DNA of 64,000 nt, taken from contig NZ_CP011542.1 of assembly GCF_001020985.1 (NCBI RefSeq), positions 2,852,001 through 2,916,000 on the forward strand. Direction: 5' to 3'. The notes beneath the pieces are model-generated. The model ran no database searches. It had not been told where the DNA came from and saw nothing but the letters and a program-made list of their open reading frames with translations. Source of the stretch: Corynebacterium mustelae (GTDB lineage: Bacteria > Actinomycetota > Actinomycetes > Mycobacteriales > Mycobacteriaceae). Position numbers and translations under genes: made by a program. This document shows, piece by piece, positions 7,840 to 17,615 of this stretch. Numbering within the stretch: the first letter of the stretch is position 1; each line of letters begins with the position of its first letter.

Positions 7840-9381
7840 TTACGCCACCTTGCGATCCCGGTAGCTTGTGTACAGACCCCGCGCTGTCAGCAACAAGCCC
7901 AACAGCAGGATCAAACCAACACCCTTCGCACCAGTTGCAGGCAACTGACCAACGATACTGTCTTTGTAATTGGTGATATTCGAGGTAAGCACACGACCTT
8001 CATCAGTTATTTCTACTGGTTGCGGTTCTGGATTACGCATGTACCCATCTGGCGCCTTGGTCTGCACGACGCAGAACTTAAGGTCTGTTTGGGAATTCGA
8101 ATACTTGGTAGGAATATTAAATCCCAGCGCTTTCGATAAGCCAGCCCCACCACCTTGATCAACGGAGCTAATCTTGGACACGATGCTGTCACCTGAGTCT
8201 GTGTCGTTCATAGGGACTGGTTGTTCTTTAACTTCCCATTTACCACCAGCGCCCTGTTCGCAACGATAGAGCTCAAATTGCGCCCCGGCTATATTATCAC
8301 CCGGAGAAGCACCTTCCGCAGTCAGGTTCACAGTCAGATCACCAAATGTAGTACTGGTTGGCTTTTTACCATCGGGACCCTGAACGTCAGTATCAAGCTT
8401 CAACCCATTCGGCAGATCGACGTTGGCGGTATTGGTTATGACACCATCACCTGGAATTGAATTCACAGTTACTTTGAACGTGATCACAACTTTCAGATCA
8501 GAATCCACCTTACGCAGCTGCATGAGACGCTCAAAACCAGTTTGTTCAAAAGTCCAACTTAAATCCTGTCCAGACACAGAATGCTGAAAGTATCCACTAT
8601 TTGACAGATCTTGCGACCCGCTAGTTCCGCCTACCGCCGCCACACTTTCAACACTCGCCAAACTCAAACCGGCCATAAGAGAATCGGAAATCTTAAAAGT
8701 ACTAATTTCACCCGCAGGTACTGGTGCACTAATGGTGTAGGTCAAAGTCTTACCAATAGTCGCATCTTTCGGCTCCACAGTCTTAGTTGGTTTAACTGAT
8801 TGACCCTTAGGCAATACTTCACGGGAATAGACCCATTTTCCAGCATTGTCGGTGGTTGGCAAAACGACAAGGAAAGGCTTTGCTACCGAAAAATCACCGC
8901 TTTGCAATTCAGTAATTCTATACACTCCCGCCGTGAAATCACTATGAGTCGCTTTAGTAACCGTTACGTCGCCAGTCGGGCCGGTATTGACAGTAGTTAA
9001 TACCTCAGCTTGCGCTTCACCTAAGTTTGCGGCGGTCATATCTTTAAGTAACTTGAACGCTTTGTCAGTATTCAAAGCGACGGGCTGGCCGGACTCCATC
9101 AAGGTAATTTTTTCAATCTTAAATTGTGCATTATTGACCCCTGGAAGCCCTTCCGCAGTTCGTGCATCTAGCTGCGGATCACCCAAACGCTTTTTGATCG
9201 TCAGCGAAACCTCTTGGCTCAAATCCATCGTATGTGCAGGTGATCCTGGAACTGGATCATTTTGTGACTGGGCGCTAGCCAGTGGAAATACAACTGGATT
9301 AAAAACGGTGCCTGAAAAGGCGACAACGGCTGCGGCGATTATTGCAGCGGTGCGGTTTCGCACGTGGCGAGTCCTTGACAT
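7840..9381 (-). CDS. LPXTG backbone (major) pilin, SpaA/SpaD-like
   Basis: A 513-residue secreted pilin. The start at MSRTRHVRNRT has AAGGGA 5 nt upstream. A signal peptide (residues about 1-38, ending ASAQS) is followed by three Ig-like domains. Domain 1 has IKKRLGD and the closing E-box VYRITELQ. A pilin motif W-VYSREVLPKGQ follows; Lys about 192 is the predicted polymerisation lysine, with Leu where relatives have Tyr (VYPK). Domain 2 starts KPTKTVEPKDA and ends NTANVDL. Domain 3 lacks the usual Lys and has Gln in its E-box (FCVVQTKAPDGY), but has two Cys (LYRCEQ and FCVV) for a disulfide. The sorting signal is QLPATG, a hydrophobic helix and RDRK. The sortase that polymerises it is encoded on each side of the cluster. 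Confidence 0.92.
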   Translation of the reverse strand: MSRTRHVRNRTAAIIAAAVVAFSGTVFNPVVFPLASAQSQNDPVPGSPAHTMDLSQEVSLTIKKRLGDPQLDARTAEGLPGVNNAQFKIEKITLMESGQPVALNTDKAFKLLKDMTAANLGEAQAEVLTTVNTGPTGDVTVTKATHSDFTAGVYRITELQSGDFSVAKPFLVVLPTTDNAGKWVYSREVLPKGQSVKPTKTVEPKDATIGKTLTYTISAPVPAGEISTFKISDSLMAGLSLASVESVAAVGGTSGSQDLSNSGYFQHSVSGQDLSWTFEQTGFERLMQLRKVDSDLKVVITFKVTVNSIPGDGVITNTANVDLPNGLKLDTDVQGPDGKKPTSTTFGDLTVNLTAEGASPGDNIAGAQFELYRCEQGAGGKWEVKEQPVPMNDTDSGDSIVSKISSVDQGGGAGLSKALGFNIPTKYSNSQTDLKFCVVQTKAPDGYMRNPEPQPVEITDEGRVLTSNITNYKDSIVGQLPATGAKGVGLILLLGLLLTARGLYTSYRDRKVA

Positions 9382-9697
9382 CACATTCCCTTGTCGTAGT
9401 AGAAACAACGACGCCCCAGGTGGGCGATCGCAAACTTTGCGTTCAATTGTGGGCATTTCAAAAAATAAACCCAACTTTAAGTTTAAGTTTAGTATTTACT
9501 TAATATAATTAGCAAATGTTCGGCACTTTAATTGCGGCGCACAATAATCCGAGATCAAAACCTCAGTTTAAAGTACATATCAACGCCACAGCAGAACCCA
9601 TCTATCCTTCAAAAAGCTAATAATTTGCCAATTTTTACATTAGCTATACCCGCTTGTCGACGACTGGGTGACGCCGTGACGTCGACAAGCGAGCACA
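9382..9697 (-). promoter_or_regulatory. AT-rich spacer with hairpin and probable promoter for the backbone pilin
   Basis: This 316-bp gap separates tip-protein and backbone-pilin genes. A perfect 12-bp inverted repeat (CGCTTGTCGACG 9651-9662, CGTCGACAAGCG 9680-9691) starts just 3' of the tip-protein stop and could end its transcript, though no T-run follows. Further on, the minus strand is very AT-rich; TTGCTA (9510-9515) and TAAACT (9486-9491), 18 nt apart, could be a promoter, giving a leader of about 95 nt. No coding capacity of note is visible here. Confidence 0.4.
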
Positions 9698-12600
9698 TTA
9701 ATCCTCAGCTTCGCTGCGGGCAGAACGGATATACCGCACCACCGCAACGCCTAGAATCACAAGCCCCAGCAGCAAAATGAACACCAGCGTGCGCACACCA
9801 GTATCAGGTAACTGCCAGGCACCACCAAATGGGAGGCGAATGACAGTGGTAGATGCAGTAGCCGTTAACTGATTATGGGCATCAGTAGCAGACGCAGTCG
9901 CGTGCCCCTCGTGCGAATCCATCACGCCTGGTTCAGCCAACGGCATCTCACGGAAACAGGTATGGCTCGCGCCGGGCTCCAAATCCGGGATCGTACAACC
10001 CGCAAGTGGGCTGTTCTCCTCAGAAATCGTGATACCACGCAATGCAGTGGCACCATCGTTACGTACCGTGTATTCCACGGTGGCGGTGGTAGCTTCCGGG
10101 GGAAGCACGATGGCGCCGATAATCCCAGCACCAGCGATGCTGCGGGTGAGACTCAACTTCGGATAGTTATTACGGATGCTCATCCGCCACCGCTGACCAT
10201 CAACAGACGAGTCCGATACTTGCGCAACCGGCTTGACCGAAATAAGAGCGGTTTCATTACGAGGCGGTTGCTGCGGGACAAGCCCAGCACCAAAGTCCCA
10301 TTCCACGGAAGGTGTACTACCGTCCCCAGTTCCGCCATGCGACTCAACGATGGAACACGCCGACCCTACTGGTACCTCCGCCACCCGCAGATCCCGGCGC
10401 GGACTCACCTCACCGGTGCTCACCACTGCGCCACAATCGACGGTTACTGGGAATTCTGACTTCGGTGCGATCCCACCGAGGGTCTTGCCCAATGTGAGAT
10501 CCACTTTGTCCCGAATCAGGTGGGAGATGGCGAACAGTGGTATGGAATCAGCGTCCGTTAATTCCGGAACTTCAAAGGTGAAACTGTGCTTGTTCCAGGC
10601 GTCAAGAATTCCATCACTCATGGAATAGTCGCCCAGTTCAGCGACACCATCCTCGGGTTGGCTGCGAACCACCTTGTCGTTGAGGGCAAAAATTGTTGGC
10701 GGGATGCGGTGCTGTGGCGTACCAACCGCTTTCAGTTCGGGTCGCGGGTCCAGTGCCGAGCCGCCAGCAGTGACAGTGCACTGAGCGCCGATGGGAAGAT
10801 GATAGACCGGATTGTCAATCTCCATCGCGTGGCGGCTTAATTCGGCTACTTGCAACAGATGGGGTTGTTTCGCACCTGCCACTAGCACGGTTGATGTGGC
10901 GATATCAACCTGATGCCCGTTGTGAATGCATCGAAAACTCAACTCTGTGTCGCCGTGGCGTAATGCTTCTTCACCAGCTGTTGCCGCAATCACCTCATAG
11001 GGGGTGGTGGTGCGGGTGACGTGGTTTGTTATTTTCAACCGGTTCACGGAGGCGTCGTCAAGCGAAACCGTAACCTGAGTGTCTGGCTGCGGTGTGATGC
11101 TAAATCCCTGTGGCAACTGGGCATCCTGGGATTCGGTTATCGTGCACAACGACCCGATCGGCGCTTCTAGCTTGCCGACGACCACCGTGTCCGTGCGAGC
11201 GAATTGCGATAACCGCACGGGTGTGGCCAGCCCAGAACTATCCACAGCGGTGGAATCAGGACTAGCGCAGATAGCGGTGAAAGAAAACTCAAGGTTCGCC
11301 GAAGTTCGCTTGAGGGCCTCCAAATGATTGGCCGCACCGGAAATCTGCTTGGACAATTCCGCCTGCCCCATGCGCCACTGATAACGCGCACCATAAGTAA
11401 CCCGGTTGGCGTTACCAGTGGCACCATGGTCGACTTTGGTTCGGAAAACAGGAGAAACATTGATGTTTTCATCGGCCGCGTCGCTACCAGAGGCTTCAGA
11501 GGTTTGCCCACCGTCGGTGATTGTCCACCGGGCTGAAGGTTCTAAGTAAGCAGTGCGCGGATCTTGCTCCCCATCTAGCGTGAACCCAACTTCAAGTGCT
11601 GCGCTCCGAGCTGCAATCTTACAGTCAAGTCCAGCGGGCACGTCTGCCACCTGATTATCGCCCGGCTGCACATCAACCTGGTGGCTAAAGACTTCCCGAC
11701 CGCCATAAGCACACGTAACTGTTGCGGCAGCAGTAGGGGTTGGCGAAACCACCGACCCACCAGATGCAGGATTATCAGGCACCTCAAAGCTAGCAACAAC
11801 TGTCACAGAAGTGGTGGCCCTAGCGAAAGAATTAGTAAACCGAACCTCCTGGTTATCCTCAACGACGGTATAGTTAATCGTCCTATTTCCCGCACTACCA
11901 GCGGTGGTTGCGGTTGTATCAACCGTAACAACTTCCGGAAAAGCTGTTGCTTCTTGAGTAGCACTACACTGTGTGAAAGCCGGAACACTCAACTTATTTT
12001 GCCCAGCGTTATTTGATATTTTCACAGCAAATGGCTGTTCGGTTCCATTAGGTAGCTGGCATATAACCGAAATGGTTGGGGCAAAGGATTCAGTCTCCGG
12101 ATAATCAGCAAACACCCCACGTTCGGGCTGGGCTTCCACGTTTGTGACAGCAAAAGCCATCGACCGCATGACATATTCGTAATCAATAGTGACGTCGATA
12201 ACCGCATTGTCATTCGGGATGCTGAGATAATACACCTCCAGCTTCTCGTTGTTTTCTGCGGAGGCTTGCACCAGGTTGGAAAACTCCAAACTACGCACAC
12301 TTAATGCCCGACGGCCGTCTAAGCTGCGCTCTCCAGAATCCTCTGACATAGAAATTGCGCACTCACTGCCAGCCGGTACTTCTTCTGCAGTCAACCGTAA
12401 TTGAGGCGCTTGAGGACTAATCTCCACCACTCGCCGGAATATACCAATAATCCCAGGTCGACTACATACCACTGCGGTTGGAATTGGTTGGCCCAATTCC
12501 GGATTGGTCGCAAAATTAGCATTGATTGTTAAGCCCGAGCCCGCGTAATTATATTCCACTGTTGCGGTGAAGAGATTATTTCCCGCTTCCACCTGTTTAC

Positions 12601-15502
12601 GGGGAATAGTGGGGACATCAGCACGGATTCCCCGTGGAGCCCACACAGTCTGTATCGTAACACTACACACGTTACCGATCGGCACGAGCAATTCACCCGA
12701 GTCGTTACTGAGAATATCTTTGAGCTCACCTTTATATACCAACGACGTTGTTGTATCCGCTGGTACATCCATAAAACCAGCCAACACGACGTTAGTTAGA
12801 CCACTGGCAGTCCCCACCGTAGCGGTACCGCAGGTGTAGCTAATTGAATACGACGAAATGTTCGCATGGTGGGCCGCTGGCCCAGCCCCGGTAATCCGCA
12901 CTTTGACCGGTGCCACTTGCTGAATGTATTCGGAAGACAGAACTACCTTATTCGTACCCGGATTCAGTGTAAGAATATGGTGCGGTGACTGCTCAGTTGC
13001 CTGTTTTGCTTGACTATTGGTAATCACACGTTTGGTACCTGCACCAAAGCGTTCAATTGTGGTTTCACCAACTTGCTCCACACCAGTAGGAAGAACCAAC
13101 GAATCTTCCCACACGAAACACGTAGAATCATGCGGCAACGCTTCGGTCACTTGTGGTGCGGCAGTCGCCTGAATAGTACCTTCACGAGGTTGCTGCTCCC
13201 CCGGAACAAAACAACGCCAATGAACAGTAGTCGGCAAGGCAACCACTCGTGACGCTCCGGAACCCGTTACGGTTTTGGAAATCTCCAAAACGTACGTCTC
13301 AGTGCGTAACCGAGGTTTGAACACCACATCAAGTGGTTGCTCAGTATTAGTATCCGCAGGAAGCCGCACCTCGAACCGGAAAACGCCGTCTTTCACATCT
13401 CCTTGTAAAACCCCAGGTATAACCTGGCCATCGTATTCCAAAGAAACCGAGTCAATGTAGCCAACCCGTTTTTGCTGTGCATCACGGTTTTGGTCATAGG
13501 TTATGGTGCATGACCTGTCTATCGCCAATCCATCATTGGCTTCAACGAAGCCCGAGGTATGCCGATAGGACAGATTTACCGTAGTTTCGGGCGTATTTTC
13601 GCACTGAAAACTAACCCGCGCGTTGTGGTTATTATGCACCTCAGATTCCGCGCCGGGTTGAACATAAGAAACTTCTGATCGCACTCGAAGGTCAACAGTT
13701 TCTTTAGACGGTTCGGAATGGGATACCAACCGAATGGTAGAGGTACCAACACTAATGGGATCTTGGGGGTCGACAACAGAGTTATTCACTCGATACGTGA
13801 GTTTTTGTCTCGCTGGCCCACCACTTTCGGTAATCGTACACTGCGCTCCGACAGGTAAACCACTGATGTTGAAGTTTCCACCAGCCTGTATCCGCCGATT
13901 GCCGGTTAGGATTCGCGGCGCCAAAAACTCGTAGCCGACCAAAAACTTCGGGTCCGGTGGTTCACAGTTCCATTCGAACTTAAAATACTGATCCTGGAGA
14001 TCCGGATGTGTGGTCTTGGAAACGTTGATTACGCCGGTACGTGGAAACCGTTCTTGCCAAATAACCGTGCACTCCACGGTACCTTCATTAGGCACATCGA
14101 CCAGCGCAGTTGACTGTGGTCGTGAATCTTCGGTTGTTACTTCCGCAGCTATTGGTGTCTTTGCAGCTCCTTCCTTTAGTTGATTCGTGCACTGCCATTC
14201 CGGCCGATACCTGGCAATGACTGCCTCATCGGAGCTTTCGGTATTCGCGACTGTTGAAAAGAACTCAAGCTTCTGGTCAGCTGTGGCAACAAAGCTGGAA
14301 CCTTTTTGCGCTGGATTAGCTTTGTTTACTACCGTGCGAGTGCTTCCTAGTGGTGATCGGGTTCCCGTCGCTGTGTCAACAACGCGAGTCTCGATACTAA
14401 AATCAGATTCTCGTATTCGGCGGCCATGCTGATCGATCACGCCGTTTTCTGCTCGCCGTGCTACCTGAACAACAGAGCTGGTCGAGCGAACTTGTACTGC
14501 AAAGGCAACTCCCTGATTTTGAATGCCACCAAGAGTCACCTCAAAATCCTGTGGGTTTTCTACTTTGGCAAAAAAGATGCCACTGCGCTGGGCCCCACGG
14601 AACCCAGGCCGAACTGTGCCGCCTAAGCAGTACAAATCGTAGTTATAGTTAATCGTCTGGCCAGATTCCCGCTCAGATTGCGAATAATTTTCTCTCATCC
14701 CGCCACCACACGTGGGAGCAGACGGGGTTCCCGAGTTCTGCGGAGCTTCAGATGATGGAAGCTGAGTGAATTTTCCACCCGCATAGGATCGTAAACCGAT
14801 AAATTCAGGCGCAGAATCAATCCGCTCATTTGTCGTTGATTCTGCATCAGCAACGATCAAGGAGAACTGTGGCTGCTGACCATCAACGTGTTCAAATCTG
14901 ACGTTGGAAAAACGAATCCGCGGGTTTATGCCTGTGTTGACGGAGCGTTGTCGTCTGGTTGTACCCAACACTGGTTCATGGTCGCTGCCTGATTCCGGCA
15001 CAAAATAACGATGGTGCACGCCATCAGCTTCAATGGTGCGCCCGAACAGCGCCTTATCCCAGGTGATTTTTGTCGGGGTATCTACATAGCGATTGCCGCT
15101 TCTTACCCGAATGGCGGAAGTGGAAGGATTGAAAGTTTCAGACCCCACCACTAGGTCGCGCGCCTGCATTGACCTAATATCAGAGCCTTTATCAAGGATA
15201 TTAACCTTGAACTTCAACACATATGGGTCCAGCCGGATCTCCATGTTTGAGCCCACTGTGCGGGCTTCTTCAAAGTTAAAGTCTTTGAAATTGATCCAAC
15301 ATAACGACTGCCCTAGTTCGTTTGTTGCTTCCGTAAATTCCCGAAATTGGCATTTGGTTGGATCAAATGCTTGCGAGGTGGTCTGGGCTCGGGTAATCGG
15401 CGCGAAAGCAACCGTTAAGCCGACCAACCCGGTGGTTACAACCATCAGCCAAATGACAATATCCGCCAGGATGCAACGTATCCGCGACTTGGGTATCGGC
15501 AT
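9698..15502 (-). CDS. Giant LPXTG surface protein, pilus tip type (SpaC/SpaF/SpaG-like size)
   Basis: A 1934-residue secreted protein. It has a signal peptide (about 1-39, long hydrophobic core IVIWLMVVTTGLVGLTVAF) and a 400-residue N-terminal region. About ten modules follow, each closing with a Cys motif: GAQCTITES, RSCTITYD, STCFVWED, NVCSVTIQ, SECAISMSED, TQCSATQ, LDCKIAAR, SLCTITES, AQCTVTAGG, SACSIVES. This is the DUF5979-like pattern with a second Cys upstream in most modules. A CARDB/DUF11-like domain (VEYTVRNDGATALRGITI) precedes LPDTG, a hydrophobic helix and RSARSEAED. Size and position fit the tip pilins of C. diphtheriae Spa pili. I see no DxSxS MIDAS and so no von Willebrand A domain, unlike those tip proteins. 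RBS AAGGAGAACG precedes the ATG. Confidence 0.85.
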   Translation of the reverse strand: MPIPKSRIRCILADIVIWLMVVTTGLVGLTVAFAPITRAQTTSQAFDPTKCQFREFTEATNELGQSLCWINFKDFNFEEARTVGSNMEIRLDPYVLKFKVNILDKGSDIRSMQARDLVVGSETFNPSTSAIRVRSGNRYVDTPTKITWDKALFGRTIEADGVHHRYFVPESGSDHEPVLGTTRRQRSVNTGINPRIRFSNVRFEHVDGQQPQFSLIVADAESTTNERIDSAPEFIGLRSYAGGKFTQLPSSEAPQNSGTPSAPTCGGGMRENYSQSERESGQTINYNYDLYCLGGTVRPGFRGAQRSGIFFAKVENPQDFEVTLGGIQNQGVAFAVQVRSTSSVVQVARRAENGVIDQHGRRIRESDFSIETRVVDTATGTRSPLGSTRTVVNKANPAQKGSSFVATADQKLEFFSTVANTESSDEAVIARYRPEWQCTNQLKEGAAKTPIAAEVTTEDSRPQSTALVDVPNEGTVECTVIWQERFPRTGVINVSKTTHPDLQDQYFKFEWNCEPPDPKFLVGYEFLAPRILTGNRRIQAGGNFNISGLPVGAQCTITESGGPARQKLTYRVNNSVVDPQDPISVGTSTIRLVSHSEPSKETVDLRVRSEVSYVQPGAESEVHNNHNARVSFQCENTPETTVNLSYRHTSGFVEANDGLAIDRSCTITYDQNRDAQQKRVGYIDSVSLEYDGQVIPGVLQGDVKDGVFRFEVRLPADTNTEQPLDVVFKPRLRTETYVLEISKTVTGSGASRVVALPTTVHWRCFVPGEQQPREGTIQATAAPQVTEALPHDSTCFVWEDSLVLPTGVEQVGETTIERFGAGTKRVITNSQAKQATEQSPHHILTLNPGTNKVVLSSEYIQQVAPVKVRITGAGPAAHHANISSYSISYTCGTATVGTASGLTNVVLAGFMDVPADTTTSLVYKGELKDILSNDSGELLVPIGNVCSVTIQTVWAPRGIRADVPTIPRKQVEAGNNLFTATVEYNYAGSGLTINANFATNPELGQPIPTAVVCSRPGIIGIFRRVVEISPQAPQLRLTAEEVPAGSECAISMSEDSGERSLDGRRALSVRSLEFSNLVQASAENNEKLEVYYLSIPNDNAVIDVTIDYEYVMRSMAFAVTNVEAQPERGVFADYPETESFAPTISVICQLPNGTEQPFAVKISNNAGQNKLSVPAFTQCSATQEATAFPEVVTVDTTATTAGSAGNRTINYTVVEDNQEVRFTNSFARATTSVTVVASFEVPDNPASGGSVVSPTPTAAATVTCAYGGREVFSHQVDVQPGDNQVADVPAGLDCKIAARSAALEVGFTLDGEQDPRTAYLEPSARWTITDGGQTSEASGSDAADENINVSPVFRTKVDHGATGNANRVTYGARYQWRMGQAELSKQISGAANHLEALKRTSANLEFSFTAICASPDSTAVDSSGLATPVRLSQFARTDTVVVGKLEAPIGSLCTITESQDAQLPQGFSITPQPDTQVTVSLDDASVNRLKITNHVTRTTTPYEVIAATAGEEALRHGDTELSFRCIHNGHQVDIATSTVLVAGAKQPHLLQVAELSRHAMEIDNPVYHLPIGAQCTVTAGGSALDPRPELKAVGTPQHRIPPTIFALNDKVVRSQPEDGVAELGDYSMSDGILDAWNKHSFTFEVPELTDADSIPLFAISHLIRDKVDLTLGKTLGGIAPKSEFPVTVDCGAVVSTGEVSPRRDLRVAEVPVGSACSIVESHGGTGDGSTPSVEWDFGAGLVPQQPPRNETALISVKPVAQVSDSSVDGQRWRMSIRNNYPKLSLTRSIAGAGIIGAIVLPPEATTATVEYTVRNDGATALRGITISEENSPLAGCTIPDLEPGASHTCFREMPLAEPGVMDSHEGHATASATDAHNQLTATASTTVIRLPFGGAWQLPDTGVRTLVFILLLGLVILGVAVVRYIRSARSEAED

Positions 15503-15521
15503 TTTCGTTCTCCTTTTCTTG

Positions 15522-16736
15522 CTAGATATTGTCTTTAGCTATGTAAGGGCGGTGCGTCCTCGATAACCGCCATCCCACAAACAGCAGGAGAAGCCCAAAA
15601 CCGATGATCAGTGTCAATGCAGACCCGGTGTTCGCCAAAGCTGAACGTAAATTTTTCGAAGGTGTGTTGCCGGGTTGCGGATAAGAAGCGGTATCTGATT
15701 CTCCCAGGGGCGGCTCAAAGCTAGACGGCGTTCGGGTGACTAGGACCCGAACGGTATTTGATTCGACTGCTCGGCTAAAATTGGGGTCGGATTCCGGATT
15801 CCGACCGTCAGTGTATAAATAGGCCTTATTTGTTAGCACGTGTCGTTCTGGGTACCAATCATCCACTCGAACCGTTAGGGTAGCTCGAACTGTGATGAGA
15901 GGATTGTGGAGCCGTAATTGTGCCAACGTTTCTAACCCAACACGGTCAAGTTCAATCTCCACCCGAGCGTCGTTGTTTCGAACCTCATGGCTTAGCAACA
16001 CCCCGGATTCGGCTGTCTGATCAAAAGGGACATCGGAGAGGCTTAACGATGTTGCCTGGTAGGCACGCACGGTAACCGTCACGAGTTCTTGGCCATCAAC
16101 CAATTCGTCAACAAATAGGAACCGATACAGTTGGTTGTGCGCATCAGGCAATGGAACATTGGCGTCGATCGCGTATTGAAGTACACCGTGAGGAGTCACC
16201 GTGCTTTGGTCAACATGCTTAATAAGAATCTGTGGTTGGTGTTTTGTATGAACCTCCACATCGGCATGATCCACGGTTGGTACGGCTACAACAAATGGTT
16301 CGGTCACCGAAAATGCCACATCACCATTGCGGTATGGCAGTTCCTCCACCACGTACAACCCTGCTGATAATCCCGTGAACAAAGCAACTGCTTGACCGTT
16401 GTGAAGGACTGTTTTTTCTACCCGATCACCGCCGATGTGCGGGAACCGAATAGCTGCCCGCAAATCTATTTCGGATAGCTTCTTTTGTCCCGCTTCGGTA
16501 GTGGGGTCGATGTCGACAACTTTGCGTAATCTAAAGCTCACTCCTTGGTGCGCAATGCCAGGATCGGCGGTTTCGCTAATAGTTTTGTACACCCGAACGG
16601 AATATGGGCCGGGTGTTTCCTCGGCACCTGCCTTGTAAACCGTTGAAATCAGCGCCATCATTCCTGCGGAAATTGCGCAGCTTACAACCACCATGAGTCG
16701 TAAGCTGGTGAGAAAAATAGGAGTTTTTGTATTCAT
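15522..16736 (-). CDS. Base (minor) pilin with LANTG sorting signal, SpaB/SpaE-like
   Basis: A 404-residue secreted protein. After the signal peptide (about 1-39, ending KAGAEE) a CnaB-like domain runs from YSVRVYKTISE to GLYVVEELPYRNGD. A second Ig-like domain follows (LIKHVDQSTVTPHGVLQYAIDA to VLTNKAYLYTD). A Pro/Ser linker precedes the sorting signal LANTG, the helix ALTLIIGFGLLLLFVGW and basic RLSRTHR. LAxTG signals are linked to the class E housekeeping sortase that anchors the pilus base to the wall, so this is probably the anchoring subunit. The enzyme is not in the window. It lies between the proximal sortase (15-nt gap) and the tip gene (19-nt gap), so the three are very likely co-transcribed. 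Confidence 0.87.
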   Translation of the reverse strand: MNTKTPIFLTSLRLMVVVSCAISAGMMALISTVYKAGAEETPGPYSVRVYKTISETADPGIAHQGVSFRLRKVVDIDPTTEAGQKKLSEIDLRAAIRFPHIGGDRVEKTVLHNGQAVALFTGLSAGLYVVEELPYRNGDVAFSVTEPFVVAVPTVDHADVEVHTKHQPQILIKHVDQSTVTPHGVLQYAIDANVPLPDAHNQLYRFLFVDELVDGQELVTVTVRAYQATSLSLSDVPFDQTAESGVLLSHEVRNNDARVEIELDRVGLETLAQLRLHNPLITVRATLTVRVDDWYPERHVLTNKAYLYTDGRNPESDPNFSRAVESNTVRVLVTRTPSSFEPPLGESDTASYPQPGNTPSKNLRSALANTGSALTLIIGFGLLLLFVGWRLSRTHRPYIAKDNI

Positions 16737-16751
16737 CGTTATTCCACTACT

Positions 16752-17609
16752 TCAGCTGTCGCTGTGGTCGGGTGCTTTTCTACGGACGACAAACATCAGC
16801 CACCACACCAAGTACCCAAGGATGCAGACTGATAGCACAACGGAGAAAGTCATCCACCATTGCCACGGTGACGTACTTCGTTCCGCAGAGCTGAAATGTT
16901 CAGGTAATTCCGTTCGGGTACCACGCACCAACAATCGATGTGAATTAATGCCATACGGTGTGCAGGTCACGAGCGTGACATATTCCTGACCCGCAACTGG
17001 ACGAATGTCATCTATTTGGTTAGGCAGCACCTTTTTAATTTGGTCGACTTCATAAGCCATTACTTGGCCAACCGTTTCAACTACGAAAACATCTCCCAGC
17101 TGGATGCGGTGCAAGTTGTCGAACATCGTCAAGGTAGTCAATCCCGTGTGCCCGGTCAGTACCGAATGGGTTCCAGCCCCGCCTACAGGCAACGCGGTTC
17201 CGTATAGATGTCCCACGCCATGCGCCAGGGTTGAAAGATCCGTTCCGTGATAGACGGGTAGGTTGATGTCAACATTAGGTACCCGCAACCGAGCCATGAC
17301 TGAATCGACGGCCAGCAAGTTGCTGTAGTGCTTAAATTCTTGACTCGTGGTGTCTGGCTGGGTTAACCAGGGGTCTTGGATCCCCCTGTCGCCCAAGTTT
17401 TGGTTGTATTCTCGCGCAGCGTTTAACAACGCGTCACGTTCGGTTCGATCCAACGTGGCAACATCGCGGGAATAAGCTGTTGCTATTCGCGATTGTTGGT
17501 GGTTGTGAATCGTTGTCAGGATGACCGGCGCGAGCAGGACAACCACAGCTAGCAGGAGATAAACGACCGTACGTAGATGTGTTCTACTAGTGCTGCTTTT
17601 CGACGACAC
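16752..17609 (-). CDS. Class C sortase (pilin polymerase), proximal
   Basis: A 285-residue pilus sortase. It has an N-terminal helix (VVYLLLAVVVLLAPVIL), a lid motif in GIQDPWLTQ, catalytic His in VLTGHTGL, Cys in TLVTCTPYG and Arg in INSHRLLV, and a C-terminal helix (FSVVLSVCILGYLVWWLMFVV). It starts with GTG (17607-17609) without a clear RBS, only 6 nt after the stop of the 97-aa gene, which suggests translation coupled to it. Together with the distal sortase this gives two polymerases for one backbone, as in the SpaD- and SpaH-type clusters of C. diphtheriae. Which enzyme handles which subunit cannot be read from the sequence. Confidence 0.92.
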   Translation of the reverse strand: MSSKSSTSRTHLRTVVYLLLAVVVLLAPVILTTIHNHQQSRIATAYSRDVATLDRTERDALLNAAREYNQNLGDRGIQDPWLTQPDTTSQEFKHYSNLLAVDSVMARLRVPNVDINLPVYHGTDLSTLAHGVGHLYGTALPVGGAGTHSVLTGHTGLTTLTMFDNLHRIQLGDVFVVETVGQVMAYEVDQIKKVLPNQIDDIRPVAGQEYVTLVTCTPYGINSHRLLVRGTRTELPEHFSSAERSTSPWQWWMTFSVVLSVCILGYLVWWLMFVVRRKAPDHSDS

Positions 17610-17615
17610 GGCGGG

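Noticed and set aside
9875..14652. Many open frames on the plus strand opposite the giant tip gene
   Set aside because: They are shadows of a long gene with regular composition; none has a family mark or good RBS.
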